Origin: Bog-473 sp963788585
GTDB lineage: Bacteria > Actinomycetota > Acidimicrobiia > Acidimicrobiales > RAAP-2
Direction of reading: 5' to 3'
Assembly (NCBI GenBank): GCA_963788585.1
Contig: CAWBHA010000003.1
Location: forward strand, 372,001-436,000
Length of the DNA stretch: 64,000 nt
Part shown: positions 36,808 through 44,486 of the stretch, piece by piece
Position numbering within the stretch: the first letter of the stretch is position 1
Layout: every line of letters starts with the position of its first letter
Made by a program: the position numbers and the translations under genes
The notes under the pieces: model-generated
What the model saw: only the letters and a program-made list of their open reading frames with translations
Database searches by the model: none
Told to the model about the DNA's origin: nothing

Positions 36808-37063
36808 CCCTCCTGTTAACGGAGTTAGGGATGGCACGGCCGTTCCGGATCGGAGCGATGGGTGGTCTGGGTTGTTCGTGCAACCCGGACCAATCACCCC
36901 AACTCGGAGACGGGACGTGCCGTCTTTCAATGTGTGGCTGGAAGGTCACGGTCGACGACGTCTTGCAACGTCACGGGACCCCAAGTCAGGCCGAACCCAC
37001 CAGCACTCCCGAAGCTATTTCGGACCAGCAATCAAGCGGTGGACCCTAGAGAAGTATCAATGT
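36808..37063 (-). ncRNA. Candidate bridge-RNA region of IS110 copy 2
   Basis: The 256 non-coding bases upstream of the transposase match copy 1 closely. The hairpin GGTCTGGGTTG-loop-CAACCCGGACC and the stem around GACGT..ACGTC are preserved. Most differences cluster at about 36920-36955, the part most likely to be under relaxed or guide-specific constraint. Not a mapped transcript. Confidence 0.45.
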
Positions 37064-37106
37064 ACTGGGGCACCTTCTGAGGCATCCAAATCGGGACTTA
37101 CATCCG

Positions 37107-37946
37107 TCAAGTGCGGGTGTGGGCGGTGAACAGGAGGTACTCCCATTCCATGACGGTGGTCTCGGTGCCTCGGTCATAACGTTGAGCGAGATCGGCGAGG
37201 TCTCGGTCGAGCGCACCCACCCGGTCTGGATCGTCGGCGAGGGCCCGATAGGTAGCGATGGTCGGACCGTAGTGGCACTTGAAATAGTCGCGGAACGCTG
37301 CTGGATCCGCGAAGTGGTCCACCGTCACGCTCTCACGTCGAAAGGTGACCTCGGTGACCCGCTCACCAATGAGGGTGAGGACATGGTCCTCGTTGCCCCA
37401 AAGCGGCGGTGGCTGCGCTCCGGGCGGGGGCGGGGCTGCGTAGGGCTTCATCGTGGCGAGCATCTGACCGACGAACCCCTCGGGCGTCCAGCTGAGTAGG
37501 CCGATCGTCCCACCGGGGCGACAGACTCGGACCAGCTCGTCCGCCGCAGCCTGGTGATGGGGAGCGAACATGACCCCGACACAAGAGAGGACGATGTCGA
37601 ACTCGCCGTCCGCGAACGGGAGCGCTTCGGCATCCGCTTCGCGCCAATCCACCTCGACACCGTGGCGAGCGGCAATGCCTCGCCCCGCGTCAAAGAGCTC
37701 TGGAGTCAGGTCAGACGCCACCACGCTGGCCCCGGCCAAGGCGGCAGGAATAGCGGCATTGCCGGATCCGGCCGCCACGTCGAGCACCCGGTCGTGGGGC
37801 CCAACCCCACAGGCCTGAACCACGACGGTACCGAGGTCGGGGATGATGTCTGCGGCAACGGCGGGATAGTCGCCTGAGGCCCACATGGCCCGGTGCTTGG
37901 CCTTGAGGGCCTGGTCGACCTCGACGGTATCGCTGGGTGCGGTCAT
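37107..37946 (-). CDS. Class I SAM-dependent methyltransferase
   Basis: The 279-residue protein contains VLDVAAGSGNAAIPAALAG (motif I), VVASDLTPELFDAGR, DIVLSCVGVMFAPHHQAAAD and CRPGGTIGLLSWTPEGF. It starts MTAPSDTVEVDQALKAKHR, a beginning common in this actinobacterial methyltransferase group. ATG 37946 follows GGAGGAG. It is divergent from the HxlR-type regulator across a 172-bp gap with a candidate operator, so it is probably that regulator's target. Substrate unknown; regulators of this kind often control small-molecule modification. Confidence 0.87.
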   Translation of the reverse strand: MTAPSDTVEVDQALKAKHRAMWASGDYPAVAADIIPDLGTVVVQACGVGPHDRVLDVAAGSGNAAIPAALAGASVVASDLTPELFDAGRGIAARHGVEVDWREADAEALPFADGEFDIVLSCVGVMFAPHHQAAADELVRVCRPGGTIGLLSWTPEGFVGQMLATMKPYAAPPPPGAQPPPLWGNEDHVLTLIGERVTEVTFRRESVTVDHFADPAAFRDYFKCHYGPTIATYRALADDPDRVGALDRDLADLAQRYDRGTETTVMEWEYLLFTAHTRT

Positions 37947-38094
37947 TTCGTCTCTCCTCCCATGGCCATCGTGTATCGGTTCTGGGACCGTCGATGGCGA
38001 ACGCACTCCTCCGGGCTGCTCTGAGTCGGCCGTCAGGATTGCTTCGCTCACGACTGCCCTAGGTCAAGGGTAAGGAAGAGCGGGCACCCTAACT

Positions 38095-38111
38095 AGTACT
38101 AGATCTGTACT
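38095..38111. promoter_or_regulatory. Candidate HxlR operator
   Basis: AGTAC, seven bases, GTACT forms an inverted repeat just upstream of the GTG start of the HxlR gene, and the embedded CTAGTACTAG is itself a palindrome. It lies between the divergent methyltransferase and regulator genes. Assigned by position and symmetry only. Confidence 0.45.
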
Positions 38112-38118
38112 GGCTAAG

Positions 38119-38805
38119 GTGTCCCGAGTGGGATCCGGCTACCACCAGTTCTGCCCCGTGGCCAAGGCGATGGAACTGCTCGACGAGCGCTGGACTCTGC
38201 TCATCGTCCGCGAGCTGACGTGCGGGAGCCAGCAGTTCAACGAGCTGCGCCGCGGTCTGCCGCGCCTCTCGCCGTCGCTGCTCTCCAAGCGCCTCCAGCA
38301 GCTCGCACGGGCGGGGATCGTCGAAAGGCAGACGGAAGGGAGCGCCAGACGCTACGTGTTGACCCCGGCGGGCCAGGAGCTGCGGCCCGTCGTCGAGGCG
38401 CTGGGCATCTGGGGCGTCCGTTGGATCGGCGAACTCGGAGACGAGGACCTCGATCCGAAGCTCCTGCTATGGGACATGCACCGCAATATCGACCACAGAG
38501 CGGTCCCAGAGGGGAGGATCGTCGTCCAGTTCAGATTCCCCGATGCACCGCCCAAGGCCCGTGAGTGGTGGATGGTGATCACTGCCGACGATGCCGACGT
38601 CTGCGATGTGGATCCCGGTCACCCCGTGGCTGTGACGCTAAGTGGCAGCTTGCGGCGCATGGTCGAGGTCTGGCGGGGCGACACAGGGTGGTCAGATGTG
38701 CTTGGATCGGGCGAGATCGAAGTGAGCGGTCCCGAAGCGCTTCGTCGGGACCTGCCGCGGTGGTTCACGCTGCCAATGCTCGCTTCGGTTCCTCGGCCTG
38801 CGTAG
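38119..38805 (+). CDS. HxlR-family regulator with SCP2-like C-terminal domain
   Basis: The 228-residue protein starts at GTG 38119. Residues ~10-100 are an HxlR winged helix: CPVAKAMELLDERWTLLIVR, FNELRRGLPRLSPSLLSKRL, then a wing with GIVERQTEGSARRYVLTPAG. The conserved Cys of HxlR redox regulators is present in FCPVAKA. Residues ~120-225 resemble the SCP2 sterol-carrier fold (VVQFRFPDAPPKAREWW, AVTLSGSLRRMVEVWRGD), which may bind a hydrophobic effector. It is divergent from a methyltransferase, with an inverted repeat between. Confidence 0.87.
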   Translation: MSRVGSGYHQFCPVAKAMELLDERWTLLIVRELTCGSQQFNELRRGLPRLSPSLLSKRLQQLARAGIVERQTEGSARRYVLTPAGQELRPVVEALGIWGVRWIGELGDEDLDPKLLLWDMHRNIDHRAVPEGRIVVQFRFPDAPPKAREWWMVITADDADVCDVDPGHPVAVTLSGSLRRMVEVWRGDTGWSDVLGSGEIEVSGPEALRRDLPRWFTLPMLASVPRPA

Positions 38806-38825
38806 TACAAATCTCCAATCCGGTG

Positions 38826-40050
38826 TGTCCTCAAGGGATCATTGCAACACCAGCCTGATCGGCGAACAGTGACGTCGATCAGGAGGTGTGGAAATGACGA
38901 GGCGGTTCACAGACGCTGAGAGGAAGACGATCTGGGACTTGCGCGAGGCCGGCATCCCGGTCAAGCGCATCGCCCGGCATCTGGGCAGGCAGAACAGCTC
39001 GTTGCGCAAGTTCATTGCCGACGCTGGAGGGAAGCGCCCGAAACCACGAGAACGCTCTGAGCTGCGGCCGTCGTTGGCGGAACGTGAGGAGATCCCCCGG
39101 GGACTGGCCGCGGGGTTGTCCATTCGGGCGGTCGCTTCCGAGCTGGGCCGAGCACCGTCGACGATCTGCCGGGAGGTCAACACCAACGGTGGGCGCCGGC
39201 GTTACCACGCCCTCGTCGCGGACCGGTCCGCCGATGGTCGGGGTTTGCGCCCAAAGGCGACCAAGTTCGCCCGCTGTCCGCGCCTGCGGGCAACCGTCGA
39301 GCGCAAGCTCGAGGCCACCTGGTCACCCGAGCAGATCGCGGCGTGGTTGGCTGATACCTACGCCGACAACCCGGAGATGCAGGTGTCCCACGAGACGATC
39401 TATCAATCGCTCTTCGTCCAAAGCAAGGGTGCGCTGCGAAAAGAGCTCCACAGCGCCCTTCGCAGTGGCCGGGCGATGCGCCGGGCCAAGGCCTACACCA
39501 AGGGCAGAACGGGCCAGGGCCAGCTCACCCACATGGTGATGATCTCAGAGCGGCCCGCGGAGGCGACCGAGCGGGCCGTGCCCGGCCACTGGGAGGGTGA
39601 CCTCATCTTCGGCAAGAAGATGACCTCGATCGCGACCTGGTCGAGCGAAGGAGCCGCTACGTCATGTTGTGCAAGCTGCCCCACGGCCACAACGCCGAAG
39701 CGGTCCGCATCGCCCTGGCCAAACGGATCGTCACCTTGCCCACTCACCTGCGCCGCTCTCTCACGTGGGACCAAGGCAAGGAGATGGCCGAGCACGCACG
39801 CTTCACCGTCGACACGGGTGTCCAGGTCTACTTCTGTGACCCGAAGAGCCCGTGGCAACGCGGCACCAACGAGAACACCAACGGCCTCTTGCGCCAGTTC
39901 CTCCCCAAGAGCAGTGACCTCTCCCAGTTCACTCAGCAACAACTCAACCAGATCGCACGTCTTCTGAACGGAAGACCTCGACAAACACTCGGTTGGATGC
40001 CACCATCAGAGGCGTTCGCCCAGGCTGTTGCGTTGACCCATTGAGGACGC
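38826..40050 (+). mobile_element. IS30-family insertion sequence
   Basis: About 1.22 kb bounded by imperfect inverted repeats. The left is TGTCCTCAAGGGATCATTGC followed by AACA. The right, reversed, is GCGTCCTCAATGGGTCAACG followed by CAACA. The transposase stop codon lies inside the right repeat. A single IS30 transposase fills the element. A target duplication could not be recognised by eye. Confidence 0.75.
38894..40044 (+). pseudogene. IS30 transposase, one frameshift
   Basis: The N-terminal part has two helix-turn-helix regions (KTIWDLREAGIPVKRIARHL and GLSIRAVASELGRAPSTICR) and the start of the DDE domain (RAVPGHWEGDLIFGKKMTSIA). The remaining DDE part (RSRYVMLCKLPHGHNAEAV, SLTWDQGKEMAEHARF, WQRGTNENTNGLLRQF) is in another frame. 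The break is near 39640 at GCGACCTGG, where one more C would restore LVERRSRYV. Joined, it would be ~383 residues with the full D-D-E set. ATG 38894 follows AGGAGGTG. IS30 elements do not normally need frameshifting, so this is decay or an assembly error. Confidence 0.82.
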
Positions 40051-40134
40051 AGGCGTATGGGGGCACCGTCGGGGACTCATTGGCAGACGTGATTATCGTT
40101 CCGTAGGTCGATCTCCACGATTGAGAGGTGGCCA

Positions 40135-40515
40135 ATGGTGACGGTGCACAACCTTGATCACGAATCGGTTGCCAAGATGATCCAGGTGGACCTTGCGAGC
40201 CTGGACCGAGAACCGGAAAGTCCGATCGGGGACTTTTCGTTCCACGGGTGCACGGGTGGCGTCGCCGCGTTCAAAGGCCGACCACCCTGGGAGTACCACA
40301 GCCAAGGCGACGAGCTTCTTTTCATTTTGGCGGGCGAGTCGGAGCTTACCGTGCTAGAGAAGAACAGCCGTTCAGTATGGACCCTTTCAGCAGGCAATCT
40401 TGCGATTGTTCCGAGGAGTCATTGGCACTCCAACAACGCACCAGGCGGAGTGACGATGCTGTGGATCACTCCTAGCGAAGGCAATGAGCATTCCTGGGCG
40501 GAGCCGGGAGTCTGA
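40135..40515 (+). CDS. Cupin-domain protein
   Basis: The 126-residue protein is a single small cupin. The first motif is WEYHSQGDELLFILAGESEL, with His and Glu metal ligands, and the second LSAGNLAIVPRSHWHSNNA, with the second-motif His. The fold often binds a metal for dioxygenase or isomerase activity, or serves as a ligand-binding sensor. It starts at ATG 40135 close after the IS30 right end, so its promoter may be altered. The empty IS110 target lies just downstream. Confidence 0.85.
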   Translation: MVTVHNLDHESVAKMIQVDLASLDREPESPIGDFSFHGCTGGVAAFKGRPPWEYHSQGDELLFILAGESELTVLEKNSRSVWTLSAGNLAIVPRSHWHSNNAPGGVTMLWITPSEGNEHSWAEPGV

Positions 40516-40540
40516 GACCTCCGGATCAGGCCCGAACTAT

Positions 40541-40566
40541 CCCGCCGTCCGGCGAACGGGGGCAGT
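40541..40566. repeat. Empty IS110 target
   Basis: CCCGCCGTCCGGCGA followed by ACGGGGGCAGTG is an uninterrupted version of the sequence split by IS110 copy 1 (GTCGCCGTCCCGGCGA on its left, ACGGGGGCAGG on its right). It lies 25 bases past the cupin stop. Confidence 0.6.
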
Positions 40567-40575
40567 GCAGTCAGA

Positions 40576-41274
40576 TCACGGAGACCCAAACGTCTCGATG
40601 TACCAGGGCGTCTCATGGTGATCTCGAGCGGTCGGGTCTGCCTGGTGAGTGGAGTCGAGTTTGCTCAAGACGGCATCGAGGGTGCGGTGATCCCTTTGGC
40701 TCACAACTCTGATCCCATGACGGATCAGGAGCGCGGCACAGACCCCTTGTCCCGCTTGATGACGACCCTCTGACCGAGGACCGTCATAGATCACTTGGGA
40801 ACCACAGGCCGCACTGATGTCCATGAGAAGCGCCAATCGAACCCCATTCTCCTGGGCCACCCGCAACATGGCCTGGGCTGCGTCAAGCATCTGAGTCGTC
40901 CAGTCCTCCCCCGCATCGTTGACGACTCGCGCTGCCCCATCGAGAACGTCAAAGCCGGTGCCGCCGTGGATGTCAGGGGTCGCGCGAGGCGTGCCGAATG
41001 CGAAGTCCTCGGGGCAAAAGGCGACGACGTGGACATTTGGAAGGCGCAGCAGCCGGTCCGCGTGCGAGTAGGGAGCGCCGTACGAAGTCCCGTCTACCCC
41101 GCATGGCACGCCCTTCAGGCAGGCACTCACCAAGAGCTCGAGGGGGTGTTCCCGAGTGAACGATGGCCAGGCTGCGATCTCCGGCCCGCTAGGCAGATGG
41201 GAGAACCCAAACACGTCACCATTTTGGCGGGACACCGGCCCGCGTGATGCCCTCGGCCGGGCGAACTGGGGCAT
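40576..41274 (-). CDS. DUF523-family (TudS-like) protein
   Basis: The 232-residue product has the DUF523 pattern: LLVSACLKGVPCGVDGTSYG with the paired cysteines, VVAFCPEDFAFGTPRATPDI with a third cysteine, and MDISAACGSQVIYDG with a fourth. In characterised members these cysteines hold an iron-sulfur cluster that removes sulfur from thiouracil-type compounds. An N-terminal stretch of about 45 residues precedes the domain. I chose ATG 41274, although the frame is open to 41364. It is divergent from a GNAT gene 22 bp away. Confidence 0.8.
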   Translation of the reverse strand: MPQFARPRASRGPVSRQNGDVFGFSHLPSGPEIAAWPSFTREHPLELLVSACLKGVPCGVDGTSYGAPYSHADRLLRLPNVHVVAFCPEDFAFGTPRATPDIHGGTGFDVLDGAARVVNDAGEDWTTQMLDAAQAMLRVAQENGVRLALLMDISAACGSQVIYDGPRSEGRHQAGQGVCAALLIRHGIRVVSQRDHRTLDAVLSKLDSTHQADPTARDHHETPWYIETFGSP

Positions 41275-41295
41275 GTGGAAGCCTAGATTTGAGTT

Positions 41296-41766
41296 GTGCC
41301 CGCAAACCTGCGACCGCTCGACGACGAAGAGATCTCCGAGTTCATTGAATGGCAGGTCGAGCAATACGTCGAAGAGAGGGTCAGATCAGGAGAACGGCCC
41401 GATACTGCTCGACGGATTGCCAGCGAACAATCGGGAACATTGTTTCCTGAGGGAGTACCAGCAGACGGCCAACTCCTATTCCGTGTCCTCGATGACGAGG
41501 GTACGGCCGTCGGCATGCTATGGATCGGGCCCCAGCAACCCGCTGACCAACCGGGAGCCTTTTGGGTTTTCTACGTGAGGATTGAAGAAGCCCATCGCAG
41601 TAAGGGATACGGCAGATTGGCTATGGAACTCGCGGAATCCGAAGCACGCTCTAGGGGAGCTTCAGAACTTGGACTGAACGTATTCGGGCACAACCAGGTT
41701 GCACGACATCTGTATGAATCGATGGGCTTCACCGCTACGTCAATCAGCATGAAGAAGGATCTTTGA
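41296..41766 (+). CDS. GNAT-family N-acetyltransferase
   Basis: The 156-residue protein has the GNAT acetyl-CoA motif EEAHRSKGYGRLAMELAESE (R/Q-x-x-G-x-G/A) near residue 95. The typical late strand-helix LGLNVFGHNQVARHLYESMG places an Asn and a Tyr general acid in the usual spots. The opening helix carries RRIASEQSGTLFPEG. It acetylates an amine on a protein or small molecule; the target is not inferable. The start is GTG 41296. It is divergent from the DUF523 gene, sharing a very short promoter region. Confidence 0.87.
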   Translation: MPANLRPLDDEEISEFIEWQVEQYVEERVRSGERPDTARRIASEQSGTLFPEGVPADGQLLFRVLDDEGTAVGMLWIGPQQPADQPGAFWVFYVRIEEAHRSKGYGRLAMELAESEARSRGASELGLNVFGHNQVARHLYESMGFTATSISMKKDL

Positions 41767-42091
41767 GTGGGCTTCCCTATCCCCGGCCCGGCGTGCTGGG
41801 CTACCTCGAGAGGCAAAAGTCCTCCCGTAAGCAAATGACCGCGCAGAAGGCGGCCGGTGGCTCTTCAATCGACTGAACCCCACTGGCTATCCGCGGGATA
41901 TGGGTGCTTCTGGGACCATCGGCGACCTTCCGGCTGGTCACAAAACGATCAGGCAGCCGATGCTCTGGGCCAGTCAGGGGCGCCCGAAGCCGGCGATCGG
42001 ACAGTGATCCGCGCCGAAAGGCATTCGCGAGGGCAGAATCGTGTGATGCGAGTTCGCCCCGTTTCTCTCGGGGAGCGGGATCGGAGGGAGC
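41767..42091. other. Gene-free spacer
   Basis: These 325 bases precede the phage-type membrane protein. Bases around 41980-42000 read GCGCCCGAAGCCGGCGATCG, resembling the left half of the IS110 target. No supported ORF. Confidence 0.35.
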
Positions 42092-42622
42092 GTGGCTGAC
42101 ACAACGGATGCCCCGCTACCCGAATCCTCTACCCCGCCGACGCAGAGCGGCGGTGGGATAACGGCCGATGGCAACTCCCCGGCACCGCCGACGCCGACGT
42201 TCCCCCCGGACAGCACGGGAAACAGGGTCGTCTGGCTGATGGGCTTGATCATTGCGATCTTGGCTCTGGCGCTCTTGATCGGCTTCATCGGCACGTTACG
42301 TCACTGGTTCGCGCTGCACACGGGGACTCTCCACGGCGGACCAGATGTCTATTACAACTTCTGGTCCGGTTTCGGCTCTGATCTTGGTGAGGCCACCCTG
42401 ATCAGTGCCGTAGGCGTGGGTGTATATACCGGCGTGCGCAAGGTGAACTGTCACACAAGAGGCTGCTGGAGGATTGGCCACCATGCACTCGAGGGGACGC
42501 CCTACATCCTGTGTAGGCATCACCACCCAGAGGTGCCGAACCACGGTGCTACGCACGAACACATCCTCGCCCAGCACCAGAAGTTCAAGCTGAACAAGGA
42601 AGCCACCTCACGCCCTCAATAA
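42092..42622 (+). CDS. Phage-type membrane protein of unknown function
   Basis: The 176-residue protein has a proline-rich N-terminus, one long hydrophobic helix (VVWLMGLIIAILALALLIGF), then YYNFWSGFGSDLGEATLISA and a second, weaker hydrophobic part. It ends with NCHTRGCWRIGHHALEGTPY and CRHHHPEVP. The FWSGFGSDLGE / NCH..GCWR.G.H / C..HHP combination is one I associate with small membrane proteins of actinobacteriophages and their prophages. The cysteines and histidines suggest a metal-binding tail. Start GTG 42092. It lies 150 bp from a tRNA-Met half, consistent with the end of an integrated element. Confidence 0.6.
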   Translation: MADTTDAPLPESSTPPTQSGGGITADGNSPAPPTPTFPPDSTGNRVVWLMGLIIAILALALLIGFIGTLRHWFALHTGTLHGGPDVYYNFWSGFGSDLGEATLISAVGVGVYTGVRKVNCHTRGCWRIGHHALEGTPYILCRHHHPEVPNHGATHEHILAQHQKFKLNKEATSRPQ

Positions 42623-42771
42623 AGTCAATACGCGTCCTTGGCCGGGTGGCCCGAACTACCTAGGTGACGCCTCGTTCCGGCGCATGGGGACACCCTGGGT
42701 CGTCTCCGATGTCCATCCATAACGGAAGCCTGCTGCCGGTGCCTGAAGACCGGCCCTGAGCTGCGGCTTCT

Positions 42772-42820
42772 TGGTGGCGGGGGGAGGATTTGAACCTCCG
42801 ACCTTCGGGTTATGAGACCA
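42772..42820 (-). repeat. tRNA-Met 3'-half with CCA (attachment site, copy C)
   Basis: On the minus strand: anticodon loop CTCATAA, stem and variable loop CCCGAAGGTC, T arm GGAGG-TTCAAAT-CCTCC, acceptor CCCCGCC, discriminator A and encoded CCA. These match elongator tRNA-Met of high-GC bacteria, whose 5' acceptor would be GGCGGGG. Upstream of the loop the sequence is unrelated to a tRNA, so only the 3' half is here. It is the best preserved of the copies. Confidence 0.7.
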
Positions 42821-42937
42821 GATGGGCCGTCTGATCGGTTCTTGATCGTCTGCCGAGTGTTCTCAATCCAGACTTCTCACTGGACGTATTGCTGACACGA
42901 GGGGTGACCTGGCACGAAGCCGCAGACAAGAGAATCC

Positions 42938-42962
42938 GAATCCGTGGGATTTTTCGTGGGAT
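42938..42962 (-). repeat. Shared 24-bp sequence beside the tRNA half (copy C)
   Basis: GAATCCGTGGGATTTTTCGT followed by GGGAT, one T longer than copies A and B. It lies 118 bp from the tRNA half; the other two spacings are 121 and 127 bp. Confidence 0.5.
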
Positions 42963-43223
42963 GTCGAGGAGCTAGTTCGGTACGGCCCGTATTTCGGGGT
43001 GTGCGAGGTAATGCAGTCCGAAACTCGGCGGTGGCGACGGCCGTCATGCCACTCTCCACGAGACCGACGATCGCCCCGTAGACCTCCGCCGAGGCGGACT
43101 CCAGCGAGGGCGTCCAGTCGGATCCGAACGACAGTGCAGCCTTCGCGTTGACGACCTGCTGCCTCGGACTCGAGTAGGGGGAGCGTCCCAGACAGGGCGC
43201 CAAGCGAGCTATTGACTGGATAT

Positions 43224-43238
43224 ATACACTCAGAGTAT
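43224..43238. promoter_or_regulatory. Candidate PadR operator and promoter
   Basis: ATACACTCAGAGTAT is a near-palindrome between a TTGACT -35-like element (43212-43217) and the ATG at 43249. A weak -10-like GTATTC overlaps its right end, so transcription would begin almost at the start codon. There is no good ribosome site, so the operon is likely leaderless and autorepressed by PadR here. Confidence 0.45.
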
Positions 43239-43248
43239 TCTCCCAGGT

Positions 43249-43773
43249 ATGAGTGTCCCCATGGCCCTGCTCGGCCTCCTCGATCGCGAACCGAGCCACG
43301 GCTACGACCTGAAGCGCGATTACGACACCTACTTCGGGCGCGGCCGGCCGCTGCCCTACGGCCAGGTGTACGCCACGCTCTCCCGCCTGGCGAGAGACGG
43401 GAAGGCGATCGTCGGCGACGCCGAGCCAGGAGCCGGTCCCGATCGCAAGCGGTACAACATCACCGAGACCGGCCGGAACGAGGTCGAGGCGTGGCTCTCG
43501 GAGCCCATCCCCGCCGAGCCCCACCTGCAGACCGATCTGTTCGTGAAGGTCGTCCTGTCGCTGATGCTCGGTCGCCGGGCCGAGGAGTACCTCGACGCCC
43601 AGCGCGCTGCACACCTGCACCGGATGCGCGAGCTCACAGAACTCAAGCAAAAAGGAACCCTGATCGATTCGCTCCTCGCCGACCACGGTCTGTTCCACCT
43701 CGAGGCCGACCTCCGCTGGATCGACCTCACGACGGCTCGCCTCACCGCACTCGCCACGGAGGTTGCCTCATGA
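43249..43773 (+). CDS. PadR-family transcriptional regulator
   Basis: The 174-residue protein has the PadR winged helix: MALLGLLDREPSHGYDLKRD, LPYGQVYATLSRLARDGKAI, then the wing GPDRKRYNITETGRNEVEAW. A helical C-terminal dimerisation part follows (LGRRAEEYLDAQRAAHLHRM). PadR regulators usually repress adjacent transport or detoxification genes until a ligand binds. Its stop codon overlaps the ATG of the ABC ATPase by four bases. A palindromic candidate operator sits just upstream of the start. Confidence 0.93.
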   Translation: MSVPMALLGLLDREPSHGYDLKRDYDTYFGRGRPLPYGQVYATLSRLARDGKAIVGDAEPGAGPDRKRYNITETGRNEVEAWLSEPIPAEPHLQTDLFVKVVLSLMLGRRAEEYLDAQRAAHLHRMRELTELKQKGTLIDSLLADHGLFHLEADLRWIDLTTARLTALATEVAS

Positions 43774-44486
43774 ACACGCCCAACGGTTCTGCCCTCATCC
43801 CGCCCGGGGGCACCATCATCGAGGCGCAGGATCTCGTGCTCTCCTTCGGCGAGACCCCGGCGCTGCGCGACGCCAGCCTGTCCGTGCAGCGGGGCGAGAT
43901 CGTGGCCGTCATGGGCCCGAGCGGATCGGGCAAGTCGACGCTGCTCTTCTGCCTCGCCGGCATCCTGGTCCCCGCGTCGGGCCGAGTGATCTTCGACGGG
44001 CAGCGCATCGACGCGCTGCGGGAGGAGCAGCGAAGCCGGCTCCGCCGAGACCGTTTCGGCTTCGTCTTCCAGTTCGGCCAGCTCGTCCCGGAGCTCACAG
44101 CCGAGGAAAACGTCGCCCTCCCACTCCTTCTGGGCGGGATGCGCCGCCAACAGGCCCAGGGCCGAGCGCGGAGCTGGTTCGCCCGGCTCGAGCTCGACGG
44201 GCTGGAAAGCCACCGGGCGGGCGAGATGTCAGGGGGCCAGGCCCAGCGGGTCGCCCTCGCCCGGGGCATGGTCGCGCAGCCCGACGTGCTGTTCGCCGAC
44301 GAGCCAACCGGCTCACTCGACTCCCTGACCGGTGAGCTCGTCATGAACTTGATGACCAGCGTGGCCCGCGAGGAGGGGATCACGGTCGTCCTCGTCACCC
44401 ACGAACCCCGCGTCGCCGCCTACGCAGACCGCGAGGTGATCGTGCGCGACGGCCGGGTCGCCAGCCCGGTGGCGGTCGGCGCATGA
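43770..44486 (+). CDS. ABC transporter ATP-binding protein (MacB/LolD type)
   Basis: The 238-residue ATPase has Walker A GPSGSGKSTL near residue 53, Q-loop FVFQFGQLVPEL, signature EMSGGQAQRVALARG, Walker B VLFADEPTGSLDS and the H-loop VTHEPRVAAYAD. The DEPTGSLD form and the partner FtsX-like permease place it in the LolD/MacB group, which extrudes lipoproteins, peptides or antibiotics without a transport channel of the usual kind. It overlaps PadR upstream and the permease downstream by four bases each. The open frame runs upstream to 43212, but that part is antisense-type shadow of PadR. Confidence 0.94.
   Translation: MNTPNGSALIPPGGTIIEAQDLVLSFGETPALRDASLSVQRGEIVAVMGPSGSGKSTLLFCLAGILVPASGRVIFDGQRIDALREEQRSRLRRDRFGFVFQFGQLVPELTAEENVALPLLLGGMRRQQAQGRARSWFARLELDGLESHRAGEMSGGQAQRVALARGMVAQPDVLFADEPTGSLDSLTGELVMNLMTSVAREEGITVVLVTHEPRVAAYADREVIVRDGRVASPVAVGA

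Larger units (their letters stand above)
35552..37063 (-). mobile_element. IS110-family insertion sequence, copy 2
   Basis: About 1.51 kb, nearly identical to 18715-20225 including both non-coding ends. The left end GCTCCTATCA and right end AGTATCAATGT are shared. It is flanked by CCGGCGA(C) on the left and ACTGGGGCACC on the right, one base off the empty-site consensus ACGGGGGCA. No terminal inverted repeats or target duplication. The hairpin near the left end is CCTC-TTCG-GAGG here and CCCC-loop-GGGG in copy 1, so the pairing is kept while the bases change. Confidence 0.85.
42623..43248. other. Gene-free junction region with att-like sequences
   Basis: This 626-base region holds the best tRNA-Met half of the window, the shared 24-bp sequence and the PadR promoter. 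A long minus-strand frame (42877-43698) is largely the antisense of the PadR gene. Confidence 0.45.

Noticed and set aside
39620..39670. Programmed frameshift in the IS30 transposase
   Set aside because: IS30 transposases are normally single-frame, there is no slippery heptamer, and one added C restores the expected residues.
42772..42900. Complete tRNA-Met gene
   Set aside because: The 3' half is good but no D arm or GGCGGGG 5' acceptor precedes the anticodon loop.
42877..43698. 273-codon minus-strand ORF
   Set aside because: It mostly mirrors the PadR gene; only its last codons touch the shared 24-bp sequence, so it is not an integrase.
43212..43769. 5' extension of the ABC ATPase frame
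   Set aside because: It is arginine-rich shadow of the PadR gene; the ATPase starts at the overlapping ATG 43770.
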